Translations under genes and position numbers: made by a program
Notes under the pieces: model-generated
What the model was told of the DNA's origin: nothing
The model's input: only the letters and a program-made list of their open reading frames with translations
Database searches by the model: none
NCBI RefSeq assembly: GCF_964019805.1
Contig: NZ_OZ026472.1
Span: 868,001 to 932,000 of the forward strand
Source of the DNA: Candidatus Lariskella endosymbiont of Epinotia ramella
Lineage (GTDB): Bacteria; Pseudomonadota; Alphaproteobacteria; Rickettsiales; Midichloriaceae
Length of the DNA stretch: 64,000 nt
Direction of reading: 5' to 3'
Shown: positions 48,062-60,253 of the stretch, piece after piece
Numbering within the stretch: position 1 is the stretch's first letter
Layout: each line of letters opens with the position of its first letter

Positions 48062-48225
48062 GCACTGCCTTCATAAGTGTACACGGCGCGGATTTTGAGA
48101 GCACGATTTTCTAGATCCCTGTCTCAAATACTTTTATATGTTTGCGAAGAAATTAACGAAGCAATATAGAAAATTAGGATAAAATGGTCTGCGCAAGTGG
48201 CTTTGTGAGCAGTACTTAGATTATA
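48060..48225. repeat. Partial dispersed repeat behind spoT
   Basis: Directly after the spoT stop: 'aggcactgccttcataagtg', 'gcggattttgagagcacgatt', 'gaagaaattaacgaagcaat' and 'ctgcgcaagtggctttg'. This is the central module only. The next 115 bp to ligA contain a scrap of another family ('aattggcaactcacatt'). Confidence 0.6.
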
Positions 48226-48334
48226 GGTTAATGCGAATGCTAATTATTTTATAATTGGCAACTCACATTATAATATGATATCCAAGAAATCTACAGTAAA
48301 CTAACTACAAACTTTATCTTCAAGTTTTGAATAA

Positions 48335-50625
<2,291 letters not shown>

Positions 50626-50667
50626 CTATATAACATTAAAGTCAAAGTTCTTTTGCATACTATAATC

Positions 50668-52473
50668 TTATAGCACTTGACAATACTCAATAGAGCTTAT
50701 GTCAATCGCAACATCTTGCATATATTTAGCAGCAGCTTCTTTGATTAAACCGGCATCGTAATCAAATTGTTGACTTTGATGTAACTCACCATCTTCACTA
50801 TACCTTTCAAAGACCATAGCTTTTACTTGCTCAACAGTATAGAAAAATTCCTGATTTCCATATTGATCTAAAGCAATATCAAAGATATGAGGCTGAACCA
50901 AATCATTATGAGACGATTTTACAAACACCCCCGTATTCCACTGTTTTGCATCATTATTCAATGTTTCACTTTCTTTACTGTAATCATTCTTTTCTATCGA
51001 ACTCTCTTTGCTTTCTCTTACTTCATCACTGCTGATATCTTCATCATATAAAACAAGATTCAACAAACCGGCTAGTTTATTATATATTGATTTCACAGTC
51101 AGCATATATTTTTTCGATAGCAAAATATGTTGATACGCCATATTTTTTAATTGGGTTACAACTTCTTCTTTACTCTGAATAATATCACTAAAAGTTTTAT
51201 TATCTATATTTTCAACGCTCAATAACAAATTTGCTGCTAAATTAGCTCTAAGCTCTTTGCAATATGATTGTAATTGCATACTATTTTGTGCAGTCGCAAC
51301 AGCATGACCTATTTCTATATTCAGTAGATTTAAATGATCAAAAAGAACAAAAAGCTCAACAATGACATTTGGTTCCTCACAACCCAATGCTTGATTCGCG
51401 ACTAAGCTTAGTAAATCTCCTAATCTTTCATATGGTAAAACATTGTATTTTTCTAAGTAATTTTTTAAAAACTGCACACAAACTTGATAATCCCTCACCT
51501 GTATTCTAATATTATCTAGAAGCTGGTCCAATAAATATATAACATAACTCTGTGCAACATTATTTTGCACTGGAATAGATTCATCACTAGCATCCTCTTC
51601 TTTAATTCCATGATCATTTACTTTCATAGCATAATAGCCTTGAAAATTAACAGGAACACTATTTTGATTCTCAATATAATATTTTGCAAAGTTATTGATA
51701 GGAATACCTCTTTCCATCTCTGAATTTTTAATATCATGAGATTGACAAAAGAAATTATTATAATATCTATATTGGTCTAGCCATGTATGAGTTTGCATTG
51801 GCAATGATATATTACCAACTCTCTTATCAGATACTTGTTCCTTATCTTCAACAGACTCTTCTTTCAAGTCATTTTCAATATTCTCAGCAAAGCTACTATA
51901 GCCTGAATTTCTTGGATTAGTGTCACAATCTTCATCTAACGCAAGCATATTAATGCCCAAAAGATCTTTAATCATCTTTTTTACTTCATGCTTTTTATGC
52001 AATTTAGCCGATATATATGCTGCTTTTGCATTAAAAAAATCATTCCACTCTTCGCTTCCATCAAGCGTTCTATTGTCATTCATTTGAATGTCATCATGTT
52101 CATGTAACACTTGCATATTAAAATCTAAAATATCTTCATTTGAATCTTGAACTCTATTGCGCTTTTCTATAAAAGAACTTGAATTATCCTTTATTGTTAC
52201 ATCAAAATATTGAGCTTCTATCAAATGCTGCTGTACACCTTCTAAATCTCCTTCATTTCTCTCAAGCCTAGTTATAGGTGTTTCATTATCTAAAATAATA
52301 CGCCAGTCCTCATTTCTAATATCGGATAAATCGTTATTTTGCAGTCCATGCTCTTCAATAATATCCTCTTCTTTCTTTACACTCGTGTCTGCCACAACTT
52401 CTTCTACTCTCTGAATATCGACTTTATCTTCTGTAAAGTTAATATCTTTATTATATATAACCTCTTTTTTCAT
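50668..52473 (-). CDS. Large acidic protein of unknown function
   Basis: The 601-residue protein has no signal peptide and no membrane helix. It is rich in Asp, Glu and Asn, with a charged, probably disordered first half and a more helical second half (around residues 320-480, with LLDQLLDNIRIQVRDYQ and NLLNIEIGHAVATAQNS). I recognise no domain. It faces away from the sodB-vir operon across a 1.1-kb gap. Its size, acidity and position next to secretion genes make it a possible secreted protein, but this is only an inference. A neighbouring MITE ends 43 bp past its stop. Confidence 0.65.
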   Translation of the reverse strand: MKKEVIYNKDINFTEDKVDIQRVEEVVADTSVKKEEDIIEEHGLQNNDLSDIRNEDWRIILDNETPITRLERNEGDLEGVQQHLIEAQYFDVTIKDNSSSFIEKRNRVQDSNEDILDFNMQVLHEHDDIQMNDNRTLDGSEEWNDFFNAKAAYISAKLHKKHEVKKMIKDLLGINMLALDEDCDTNPRNSGYSSFAENIENDLKEESVEDKEQVSDKRVGNISLPMQTHTWLDQYRYYNNFFCQSHDIKNSEMERGIPINNFAKYYIENQNSVPVNFQGYYAMKVNDHGIKEEDASDESIPVQNNVAQSYVIYLLDQLLDNIRIQVRDYQVCVQFLKNYLEKYNVLPYERLGDLLSLVANQALGCEEPNVIVELFVLFDHLNLLNIEIGHAVATAQNSMQLQSYCKELRANLAANLLLSVENIDNKTFSDIIQSKEEVVTQLKNMAYQHILLSKKYMLTVKSIYNKLAGLLNLVLYDEDISSDEVRESKESSIEKNDYSKESETLNNDAKQWNTGVFVKSSHNDLVQPHIFDIALDQYGNQEFFYTVEQVKAMVFERYSEDGELHQSQQFDYDAGLIKEAAAKYMQDVAIDISSIEYCQVL

Positions 52474-53587
52474 ATAATTATTCCTTTTTACTGCATTTAG
52501 AAATTTTATAGCCAGAATCTATATCAAAAAAAAATAGAACAATACAATACTACAACATTATAATATATTAATTTATTATTATATTAATCTTTTATTACAA
52601 ATCCAGATATATCTACGATATAGAATAACATCTAACACTCTATTTACAGGATTTTCTATATATTTAATAATCGCTTAGAATTAAACTTGATGGTTTTTAA
52701 TGAATTATTCTCATATAACAGGATTATCCCTTTAAGATCATAATTCAAGCAATTTTAAATAGTTAGCTTATTTAATGACCATTAAATGTCATTGACTAGT
52801 AAACACAACAACTTATTTTGCATATCTATTATTATGCGATAGAACGTTTGTATTGTATGCTCTATCAGCCCATAAAATAAACCTTGCAAAATTCCTACAA
52901 AAAACTTGTCAACATATTAGTACAAACTACGTTTTTTCACTTGTTCCTTTGCAAAACAGTAGTGATAACTCTACATTTAATATAAGTAAGAATGCCATAA
53001 GTTGATAAACTATATGAAACATGCTAAAAATCTCGCTTGAGAATTAGCAACATATATTACAGAATCTAATATTAAGATTATATTAAAGTATTTTTGTAGA
53101 TATTTATAAAAAGCTCTTTTATATTGTGAACATAGCCTCGTGAACTAATGCAAATAGATGATTTTAAATTCACTGCATAATAAGTTACAATATTAGAATT
53201 AACGCAAGTTATGTTACGTTTTTACAATGTATAATTACAAAATCAGCAGAATCTCTTTTACTTTATCTTATGCGTCTATAATCAATCTTTGATGACCAGC
53301 ACAACTGATATATTTTATATATTCATCTATAACATATATTAAGAGTTAGTGATTCTTTCGTTCAAATAGATTAAGCTGATCACAGAGTGGTAATAATGAA
53401 ATTAAAATTCTTGAGATATGATGAGATGTTGTTGGTATAAAAGTAAGGTTTGTGATTTGAATGACATCAAATTTATAAAGAAAAACTATAGCATCTATAT
53501 GAAATAATGCAGGCTATCTAGTAGATGTTTGATTCATTCCTGAAACTTAGTTATTATACTTCTTTAGCATAGACTAAAAAGCAGTAA
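52474..53587. other. Long AT-rich intergenic region before sodB
   Basis: About 1.1 kb without a supported ORF, repeat or RNA. It separates the divergent acidic-protein gene from the sodB-vir operon, so promoters for both must lie here, but I could not pick one with confidence. It is too AT-rich for motif calling by eye. Confidence 0.5.
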
Positions 53588-53650
53588 TTGAAGCATTTCA
53601 AGTTGTTATGCAATAATAGAAAAATACCAAATAAAGTATGGATGAAATTT

Positions 53651-54262
53651 ATGCAAAATATTAAGTTAACATTACCAGAATTACCTTACTCACTTGATGC
53701 GCTAGCTCCATATATTTCAGCACAAACTGTAGATATACACTACAATAAACATCATCAAACTTACCTTAATAACCTTAATAATTTGCTACAAAACCACACG
53801 TTGAGTGGCAAGAAGCTAGATGATATAATTATGTTGAGCTACGATAATTCAAATGATGTTGCAATATTTAATAATGCAGCGCAGGTGTGGAATCATACAT
53901 TTTATTGGAATTCCATGAAAAAAGGTAGCGGAACTCCAGTTGGAAAATTGCAAGATAAGATCAAAAGTGATTTTGGAAACTATGAGGCTTTCAAAGAAGA
54001 ATTTACAAAAGTTGCTTTATCACAATTTGGTAGCGGGTGGGCATGGCTTGTTTTCGATCCATCAACAGAAAAGTTAAAGATCACAAAAACAGGAAATGCA
54101 AACCTTCCAATGATAAGCGGGCAACAAGCATTAATTACAATTGATGTATGGGAACATGCATATTACATTGATTATCAGAATAGGAGAATAGAATATCTGA
54201 AAAACCTTCTTGATAACCTAATCAACTGGGAATTTGCAAATCAAAACTTCTTGGCAATATAG
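53651..54262 (+). CDS. sodB: Iron superoxide dismutase
   Basis: SodB converts superoxide to oxygen and hydrogen peroxide. I choose the ATG at 53651 (MQNIKLTLPELPYSLDALAP), giving 203 residues, because upstream codons from 53588 add an unrelated leader. Metal ligands are intact: His in DIHYNKHHQTY, His in NHTFYWNS, and Asp and His in DVWEHAYYIDYQNRR. NNAAQVWNHTFYW with Gln before the second His is the Fe-type, not the Mn-type, pattern. The stop is 9 bp before the virB8 start, so sodB probably heads the type IV secretion operon. Confidence 0.95.
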   Translation: MQNIKLTLPELPYSLDALAPYISAQTVDIHYNKHHQTYLNNLNNLLQNHTLSGKKLDDIIMLSYDNSNDVAIFNNAAQVWNHTFYWNSMKKGSGTPVGKLQDKIKSDFGNYEAFKEEFTKVALSQFGSGWAWLVFDPSTEKLKITKTGNANLPMISGQQALITIDVWEHAYYIDYQNRRIEYLKNLLDNLINWEFANQNFLAI

Positions 54263-54271
54263 TTAACATAT

Positions 54272-54988
54272 GTGAATAATATAAGCATGTTAAATCCTTT
54301 TAAAAGCGCTGGAGTAGTAAATAATAAAACTAATAAAGAGGATGCTAAAATCCTAAAGAGTTGGTATCAAGAACGTTATGAATCCACCTTGATCCAACGC
54401 AATATTCTTTTTCTATTGCTTACAGTTGCAATTGGAGTGCTGGCAGCTTCTGTTTTTATAATAGGCTATATAAGAAGCACAAGATCTATAGAACCATTTG
54501 TTATTGAAATAGAAAAAAAGACTGGCGTTGCAACGGTTGTTGATCCAGTGACTGTAGCTGCTTACTCTGCAAATGAAGCAGTAAAAAGATATTTTGTAAT
54601 GAAATATATATCTTCAAGAGAAGAATATTTCCAGTCTACGTTTTCTCAAAATTATTACACCGTTGTCAGGGTACTATCGACACCCAATGTATATTTTTCA
54701 GATTATAAACCAAAGTTCAGTTTGGCAAATCCAAATAGCCCATACAATATGTATGGACAAGCAAGCACTAGAAAAATATCACTGAAATCTATAATATTTC
54801 CAACTGAAAAATCCGCACAAGTTAGAATAATGATGGAGGTTTCTGGCGCTGTTACATCAAGATCTGACAAAATTGTCTTTTTAGAATTTGATTTTCAAAA
54901 CGTTGAGATGAATGAACAAGAACGTTTGATAAACCCTCTTGGCTTTAGAGTTACACTTTATAGGATTGAAGATGAGAGAATACAGTAA
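54272..54988 (+). CDS. virB8: Type IV secretion protein VirB8
   Basis: VirB8 is a bitopic inner-membrane protein that helps assemble the secretion channel. The 238-residue product starts at a GTG. It has a cytoplasmic N-terminus, one membrane helix at about residues 43-66 (ILFLLLTVAIGVLAASVFII) and an NTF2-like periplasmic domain with YFVMKYISSREEYF and the later QVRIMMEVSG strand. Length and layout are normal. It overlaps the start of virB9 by 17 bp. Confidence 0.93.
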   Translation: MNNISMLNPFKSAGVVNNKTNKEDAKILKSWYQERYESTLIQRNILFLLLTVAIGVLAASVFIIGYIRSTRSIEPFVIEIEKKTGVATVVDPVTVAAYSANEAVKRYFVMKYISSREEYFQSTFSQNYYTVVRVLSTPNVYFSDYKPKFSLANPNSPYNMYGQASTRKISLKSIIFPTEKSAQVRIMMEVSGAVTSRSDKIVFLEFDFQNVEMNEQERLINPLGFRVTLYRIEDERIQ

Positions 54989-55715
54989 AATATTTTTTGT
55001 AATATGTTTTTTGTCCATGCAATTTCCTGCTATGGATTTTGCACATGCAAACAAACCTATCACTACAGATAGTAGAATCAAAACATTTGTCTATAGTGAA
55101 AATGAAGTATTTCGAATAGTTCTCAATTATGGCTATCAAACTAGTTTAGAGTTCGCAGACGGAGAAGAAATTAACACCATTTCTGTAGGGAACAATTATG
55201 CATGGCAACTTTCTCCAGTAGGGCGCAGACTTTTTATAAAGCCACTCGAAGATGATATATTAACAAATATGACGATCATCACAAATAAACGCACATACCA
55301 GTTTGAATTGCAATCTAAGCTGCCGTATGGTGCTATAGATGACGAGCTTGTTTATGTCGTACGGTTCTTCTATCCAGATGAATATCAAGACACTATAAAA
55401 CCTCAGCTAAGTAAAGTGAGGGAAACAGATACCGTTCCTGCTATCAGACCTTACAATTTCAATTATAGTGTTAACGGCTCTAACAATGCTTCCCCAACAA
55501 AGGTTTTTGATGACGGAATAAAAACATTCTTCTATTTTGGTAAGTATAGCTCTGCTAGAGCGCCAGTAATATCCTCTAAAAAAGATGGGAGGTTTTTAGA
55601 GTCATCTTTGAAAAAAGTGGGTAAATATTTTGTTGTAAACACAACTGCTGCTCAGTTTAGAATTTCATTAGATGGGGAAGTTGCTGAAGTTACTAATAAC
55701 GAATTTACCAAGTAA
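54972..55715 (+). CDS. virB9: Type IV secretion protein VirB9
   Basis: VirB9 forms part of the outer-membrane core complex with VirB7 and VirB10. Start at the ATG at 54972 (MREYSKIFFVICFLS), which provides a proper signal peptide ending near DFAHA; an earlier in-frame ATG at 54939 would ruin it. The mature part shows the typical beta-rich N-terminal domain (DSRIKTFVYSENEVFRIVLN) and the C-terminal domain with VFDDGIKTFFYFGKYSSARA, close to the usual 'P-x-x-V-[FY]-D-[DN]-G-x-x-T-[FY]' motif. It overlaps virB8 and virB10. Confidence 0.95.
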   Translation: MREYSKIFFVICFLSMQFPAMDFAHANKPITTDSRIKTFVYSENEVFRIVLNYGYQTSLEFADGEEINTISVGNNYAWQLSPVGRRLFIKPLEDDILTNMTIITNKRTYQFELQSKLPYGAIDDELVYVVRFFYPDEYQDTIKPQLSKVRETDTVPAIRPYNFNYSVNGSNNASPTKVFDDGIKTFFYFGKYSSARAPVISSKKDGRFLESSLKKVGKYFVVNTTAAQFRISLDGEVAEVTNNEFTK

Positions 55716-57178
55716 TGCAGATGGATAAAGATAAAAACGACGTAAATGAGGAAGTGCAAAACACTCAAGAAGGTGAACAGAGTGCTCAAGAACCCACTCT
55801 TGGTAATTATAGCAAGAAGGAGCCTGAATACCTACAGAATGAGGAATTTGACTCTCAAGACACAAAACACTCACCAAGTGAGCGCATAAAACCCTCAAAA
55901 ACTGTTAATGAACAATTTTCTGCAGTGGCTGCAGCTCCTGCGCAGCGTAAGCTCATCTTAGTGTTTTGTGTAATAGCACTTATAGTCACAATATATTTTC
56001 TCTTCTTTAAAAATGATGCAAGTAATAAATTATCAGATCAAGATGGAAAAACTTACTCAAACAAAAACGAAATAATGAAGGAAGCTGTACCCGTTCCTCG
56101 TGCACCTGAAGTACAAGCTTCCACTCCACAACCTGCGCCAAAATTACCTGATATACCAACTCTCAAAGAGCCGTCACCACCAACTCCTCCCCCTGCTCCA
56201 CCACCTCTACCTGCAGCCCCACCTGTTCAAAGTATACCGCTTCCAACAGCAAGTGGGCCTGACATCACAAAACCTTTTAACATCGATGACTTAGATAGCG
56301 ATAAACAAAAAAAGTTGGAAGCAAGACGCAAATCTGGAATCATGGTAGTTGGCAGTGGTTCTGTTAAGTCGTTTATGGATACAAAAGACGATAAATCAAG
56401 CAAAAGTAGTGATTCATCTGCTGATGGCGATTCTAAAGAAAAAACTGATTTTTCTGGATTTTTAGGTTTTGGCAACGGATCTTTTGATGGTGGAACTATA
56501 CAAAGTAGTCCTAGCGTCAAAGTAAATGCTACAAAAACTGAAGCATTAGATAGAACTCTATTGCAAGGCAAAATAGTGCATGCTGTACTAGAAACAGCTA
56601 TAAACACTGATATTCCTGGAACATTAAGAGCACTAGTAACACGAGACACTTATGCTGAAAGTGGTAAAAGTGTGTTGATACCTAAAGGTTCAAGATTAAT
56701 AGGTAGCTATCAATCAAGTATTGCAAATGGGCAGACTAGAGTAAATGTGGTGTGGGACCGTCTAATCAGGCCAGATGGAATTGATATAGCAATTGGGTCA
56801 GCTGCCACAGACCAATTGGGTAGAGTCGGTGTACCTGGCGATGTCGATACTAAGCTTTTTGAAAAACTCGCAAGCGCTTTTCTGGTATCTTATGTTATTC
56901 CTATAGCAGCAAGCAAATTGGATGATTCTACAACAACCAGCACAACATCAACCACAGGCGGTATACCAAGCGTTACTGTAACAGGTAGTACTACTGCAAA
57001 TGCTATTAACCAAGGTACACAGCAATTTACACAAGTTGCAAAAGAGGCATTAGCTGCAAATTTCCCAACTCAACCTACAATTATTATAGACCAAGGAGTA
57101 AGAATCAATATACTAGTTCAGAAGGACCTAGTATTTCCTCCTTCTACCATTCTTAACAACACTGTGATAGGAAGATGA
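55715..57178 (+). CDS. virB10: Type IV secretion protein VirB10
   Basis: VirB10 spans both membranes and transmits energy in the channel. The 487-residue protein has a charged cytoplasmic N-terminus (about 80 residues), a membrane helix at about 82-104 (LILVFCVIALIVTIYFLFF) and a Pro-rich linker around residues 125-180 with runs such as PPTPPPAPPPLPAAPP. The TrbI-like beta-barrel domain then runs to the end, including RALVTRDTYAESGKSVLIPK and QGVRINILVQKDLVFPP. Its ATG overlaps the virB9 stop (TAATG) and its stop overlaps the virB11 start (ATGA), indicating tight coupling. Confidence 0.95.
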   Translation: MQMDKDKNDVNEEVQNTQEGEQSAQEPTLGNYSKKEPEYLQNEEFDSQDTKHSPSERIKPSKTVNEQFSAVAAAPAQRKLILVFCVIALIVTIYFLFFKNDASNKLSDQDGKTYSNKNEIMKEAVPVPRAPEVQASTPQPAPKLPDIPTLKEPSPPTPPPAPPPLPAAPPVQSIPLPTASGPDITKPFNIDDLDSDKQKKLEARRKSGIMVVGSGSVKSFMDTKDDKSSKSSDSSADGDSKEKTDFSGFLGFGNGSFDGGTIQSSPSVKVNATKTEALDRTLLQGKIVHAVLETAINTDIPGTLRALVTRDTYAESGKSVLIPKGSRLIGSYQSSIANGQTRVNVVWDRLIRPDGIDIAIGSAATDQLGRVGVPGDVDTKLFEKLASAFLVSYVIPIAASKLDDSTTTSTTSTTGGIPSVTVTGSTTANAINQGTQQFTQVAKEALAANFPTQPTIIIDQGVRINILVQKDLVFPPSTILNNTVIGR

Positions 57179-58170
57179 AGTTTACAGCGCTTGAGACATA
57201 CCTTGAACCATTTAAATATATCTTTGCAGAGGATGGAGTAAGTGAAGTATCTATAAATAATCCATTTGAGTGCTGGATTGAGAACCGTGGCAACATGAGA
57301 ATGGAAAAAATGCCAGAACTAGATTTTGACCATTTACGAGGCCTTGCACAGCTTGTTGCACAATCCACAAGCCAGACAATATCTGAAGAAACTCCACTGC
57401 TATCTGCTACACTTCCTACTGGCTTTAGGATACAGATAGTTATCCCGCCAGCTTGCGAAGCTGGAAGTATAGGGATTTCCATAAGAAAACCATCTGCGAT
57501 GAATCTAGATTTAGATGGTTATGAAAAATTAGGTGCATTTGAACGCACTGTAATATCTGAATCCTCAGATCCGAATAATGACATTTTGCTCAAATTTCTA
57601 AAAGAGAATTCTATAAAAGAGTTTTTGTATCAATCAATATTATTTAAGAAAAATATAATAGTTAGCGGCGGAACTTCTACAGGGAAAACAACTTTTACGA
57701 ATGCTATGCTAAAAGCAATACCACAAGAAGAACGCTTAATTACATGCGAAGATGCAAGAGAAATAGACTTAAAAGACCACCCAAATACTCTGCATTTGTT
57801 GGCTTCAAAAGGTAGTCAAGGTAGAGCGAAAGTCTCAACTCAAGACTTAATAGAAGCATGTCTAAGGCTTAGACCAGATAGAATAATAGTTGGAGAATTA
57901 AGAGGTGTTGAAGCTTTTAGCTTCTTGCGCGCCATTAATACTGGACATCCAGGATCAATCTCAACACTTCATGCAGATACTCCTAAAATGGCTATTGAAC
58001 AGCTAAAACTTATGGTAATGCAAGCAGGGCTTGGGATGCCTCCTGAACAAATTAAAGAATATATAATGAATGTAGTGAATATCATAGTGCAGCTAAAGAG
58101 AGGTGAGCACGGAAAAAGATACGTCTCTGAGATATATTTTGATGCACTACATAAGGATGACTTAAGGTGA
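57175..58170 (+). CDS. virB11: Type IV secretion ATPase VirB11
   Basis: VirB11 is a hexameric ATPase at the cytoplasmic face of the secretion channel. The 331-residue protein has an N-terminal domain (YIFAEDGVSEVSINNP) and a RecA-like domain with Walker A GGTSTGKTTFTNAML at about residues 165-179. The Asp box is CEDAREIDL, Walker B is RPDRIIVGELRGVEAFSFL and the His box is NTGHPGSISTLHADTP. All are intact. It overlaps virB10 by 4 bp. Confidence 0.97.
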   Translation: MKFTALETYLEPFKYIFAEDGVSEVSINNPFECWIENRGNMRMEKMPELDFDHLRGLAQLVAQSTSQTISEETPLLSATLPTGFRIQIVIPPACEAGSIGISIRKPSAMNLDLDGYEKLGAFERTVISESSDPNNDILLKFLKENSIKEFLYQSILFKKNIIVSGGTSTGKTTFTNAMLKAIPQEERLITCEDAREIDLKDHPNTLHLLASKGSQGRAKVSTQDLIEACLRLRPDRIIVGELRGVEAFSFLRAINTGHPGSISTLHADTPKMAIEQLKLMVMQAGLGMPPEQIKEYIMNVVNIIVQLKRGEHGKRYVSEIYFDALHKDDLR

Positions 58171-58177
58171 CATAAAT

Positions 58178-59968
58178 ATGTGGAATGAAATTAAAAATTT
58201 TATAGCTGCTCTCTCATGCGGATTACTTTGTATAGTATTGTCTATATATTTGTCTGGTCTCATCTTCGCATGTACAGAATATGGAACTGCTAAAGCACTC
58301 TCACCGGAGTTTGTAAAGTCACTTGCACCATTTGATATCTTAATTAGATACTACATGTGGTGGTTTAAGTACTTAAGTAGCATCAACATATCATATAACA
58401 ATTACTTTATCCCTCGGATAATCATCTCTTCTATAGTACCACTTGGAACATTCATTACGCTTATAATAGCATTTAAAGAAAAGATATATGCGCTTAGACC
58501 TTTTAAAGCAGAAGAATCTATTCATGGTGACGCCAAATGGGCATCTGAATCTGATATAAAGAGACTTGGCTTGCGCTCAAAGCAAGGTATGCTCCTTGGA
58601 AAAGATAAAAATGGCTTTTTAGTGGCAACAGGTTATCAACATGCGCTGTTGTTTGCACCTACAGGTTCTGGTAAAGGTGTTGGGTTCGTAATTCCTAATC
58701 TTTTATACTGGGAAGATTCTGTAATTGTACATGACATTAAGTTAGAAAACTTTGATCTTACTAGTGGATGGCGTTCTAAAATTGGCCAAAAAGTATACTG
58801 CTGGAATCCAGCAAACCCTGATGGAATCACGCACTGTTATAATCCAATAGATTGGGTCAGTCCTAAGTCTGGCCAGATGGTAGATGATGTGCAAAAGATA
58901 GCTAACTTGATAATGCCAGAAAAGGAATTTTGGAACAACGAAGCTAGGTCACTTTTTGTAGGGGTTGTGCTATATCTAATAGCAGACCCTAATAAAGTTC
59001 CATCATTCGGTGAAGTAGTGCGGACAATGCGTAGCGATGACGTCGTCTATAATTTAGCTGTAGTGCTTGATACAATGGGAAATGATATACACCCAGTTGC
59101 ATATATGAACTTAGCTGCCTTTCTTCAAAAAGCTGATAAAGAACGCTCTGGTGTAATATCTACAATGAACTCTAGCTTAGAACTTTGGGCGAACCCTCTT
59201 ATAGATACAGCTACAGCCTCTAGTGACTTTAATATTCAGGATTTCAAACGCATACCAACAACAGTATATGTTGGTTTAACACCAGATAACCTAAAAAGAT
59301 TACAGCCTTTGATGCAGGTTTTCTATCAACAAGCAACCGAATTCTTGTCAAGAAGATTGCCAAGTAAAGAGGATCCATATGGTGTTATGTTTATGATGGA
59401 TGAATTTCCAACACTTGGTAAAATGGAACAGTTTATGACTGGAATAGCGTACTTTAGGGGATACCATGTACGTCTCTTTCTGATTATTCAAGATACAGAG
59501 CAGCTAAAAGGAATATATGAAGAATCTGGAATGAATTCATTTTTATCAAACTCTACATACCGCGTTACTTTCGCAGCGAATAATATGGAAACTGCAAATT
59601 TAATATCTCAGCTCTGTGGAAATAAGACTGTTGACCAAGTATCTGCTAGCAAGCCTAAGTTTCTTGATTTCAATCCAGCTTCTCGCTCTTTAAACGTTTC
59701 TAAAACACAACGTGCTTTATTGCTACCACAAGAAGTGATAGCACTGCCAAGAGATGAACAAATTCTATTAATAGAGTCAAGTGGTCCGATAAAATCTAAG
59801 AAGATAAAATATTATGAGGAATCAATTTTCAAAAAACGGCTTTTGAAACCTATTGAGATTCCACAACAAGAACCATATGATCCAAGAACTAGCAAACGAA
59901 AAAAACAAGATGAAAGTGAAGGTAGTACTACAGCAATAATAGAAGCAGAAAATACCGCACAATCTTAA
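58178..59968 (+). CDS. virD4: Type IV coupling protein VirD4
   Basis: VirD4 is the coupling ATPase that selects substrates for the secretion channel. The 596-residue protein has two N-terminal membrane helices (about 10-32 and 80-100). A conserved GDAKWASESDIKRLGL follows near residue 117, then Walker A LLFAPTGSGKGVGFVIPNLL at about 157-176 and Walker B FMMDEFPTLGKM near residue 405. The C-terminal tail is charged and ends in a short Ser/Thr/Glu-rich stretch. Seven bases separate it from virB11, completing the virB8-B9-B10-B11-D4 order that is typical for Rickettsiales. Confidence 0.97.
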   Translation: MWNEIKNFIAALSCGLLCIVLSIYLSGLIFACTEYGTAKALSPEFVKSLAPFDILIRYYMWWFKYLSSINISYNNYFIPRIIISSIVPLGTFITLIIAFKEKIYALRPFKAEESIHGDAKWASESDIKRLGLRSKQGMLLGKDKNGFLVATGYQHALLFAPTGSGKGVGFVIPNLLYWEDSVIVHDIKLENFDLTSGWRSKIGQKVYCWNPANPDGITHCYNPIDWVSPKSGQMVDDVQKIANLIMPEKEFWNNEARSLFVGVVLYLIADPNKVPSFGEVVRTMRSDDVVYNLAVVLDTMGNDIHPVAYMNLAAFLQKADKERSGVISTMNSSLELWANPLIDTATASSDFNIQDFKRIPTTVYVGLTPDNLKRLQPLMQVFYQQATEFLSRRLPSKEDPYGVMFMMDEFPTLGKMEQFMTGIAYFRGYHVRLFLIIQDTEQLKGIYEESGMNSFLSNSTYRVTFAANNMETANLISQLCGNKTVDQVSASKPKFLDFNPASRSLNVSKTQRALLLPQEVIALPRDEQILLIESSGPIKSKKIKYYEESIFKKRLLKPIEIPQQEPYDPRTSKRKKQDESEGSTTAIIEAENTAQS

Positions 59969-59984
59969 ATTTGTCTAATGCGCA

Positions 59985-60024
59985 CCTTGCATTCTAAAAC
60001 GAAGTGCAACAATCCAAAAAATGA
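59985..60024. repeat. 40-bp element shared with 33138-33177
   Basis: The sequence beginning 'ccttgcattctaaaacgaag' directly after virD4 is found exactly in reverse complement at 33138-33177. There it forms one arm of a hairpin with 'tgcaacaatcc' at 33098. It may be a fragment of another small mobile element or a terminator-like repeat. Confidence 0.55.
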
Positions 60025-60092
60025 TATAATAATCAGTTAAAACCATAAGCTGAGTATTCTCTTGGCTTATGTATTATTTTCTACGCTATATA

Positions 60093-60247
60093 GCTAAAGT
60101 ACTATAAAGTAAGTATGGCAAGCGAGTATTTAGAATAAATTTTTATTCGTTTGTAATCTGTAATATAACCGCTATTTCAGGCGAAAAGCTAACTTAAAAT
60201 TTATCAAAAAGATAAAGTTTAGCATGATTTTTTTATGCTGCTTTAGC
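60093..60247. mobile_element. 155-bp MITE in LR1, with its empty site in LR2
   Basis: The ends 'gctaaag' and 'ctttagc' are inverted repeats, with TATATA directly outside on both sides. In the second long repeat the same place reads 'actatatattcgcc' without the insert, a preserved empty site. A related copy lies at 7808-7975. No coding capacity, so movement would need a transposase in trans. Confidence 0.85.
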
Positions 60248-60253
60248 TATATA

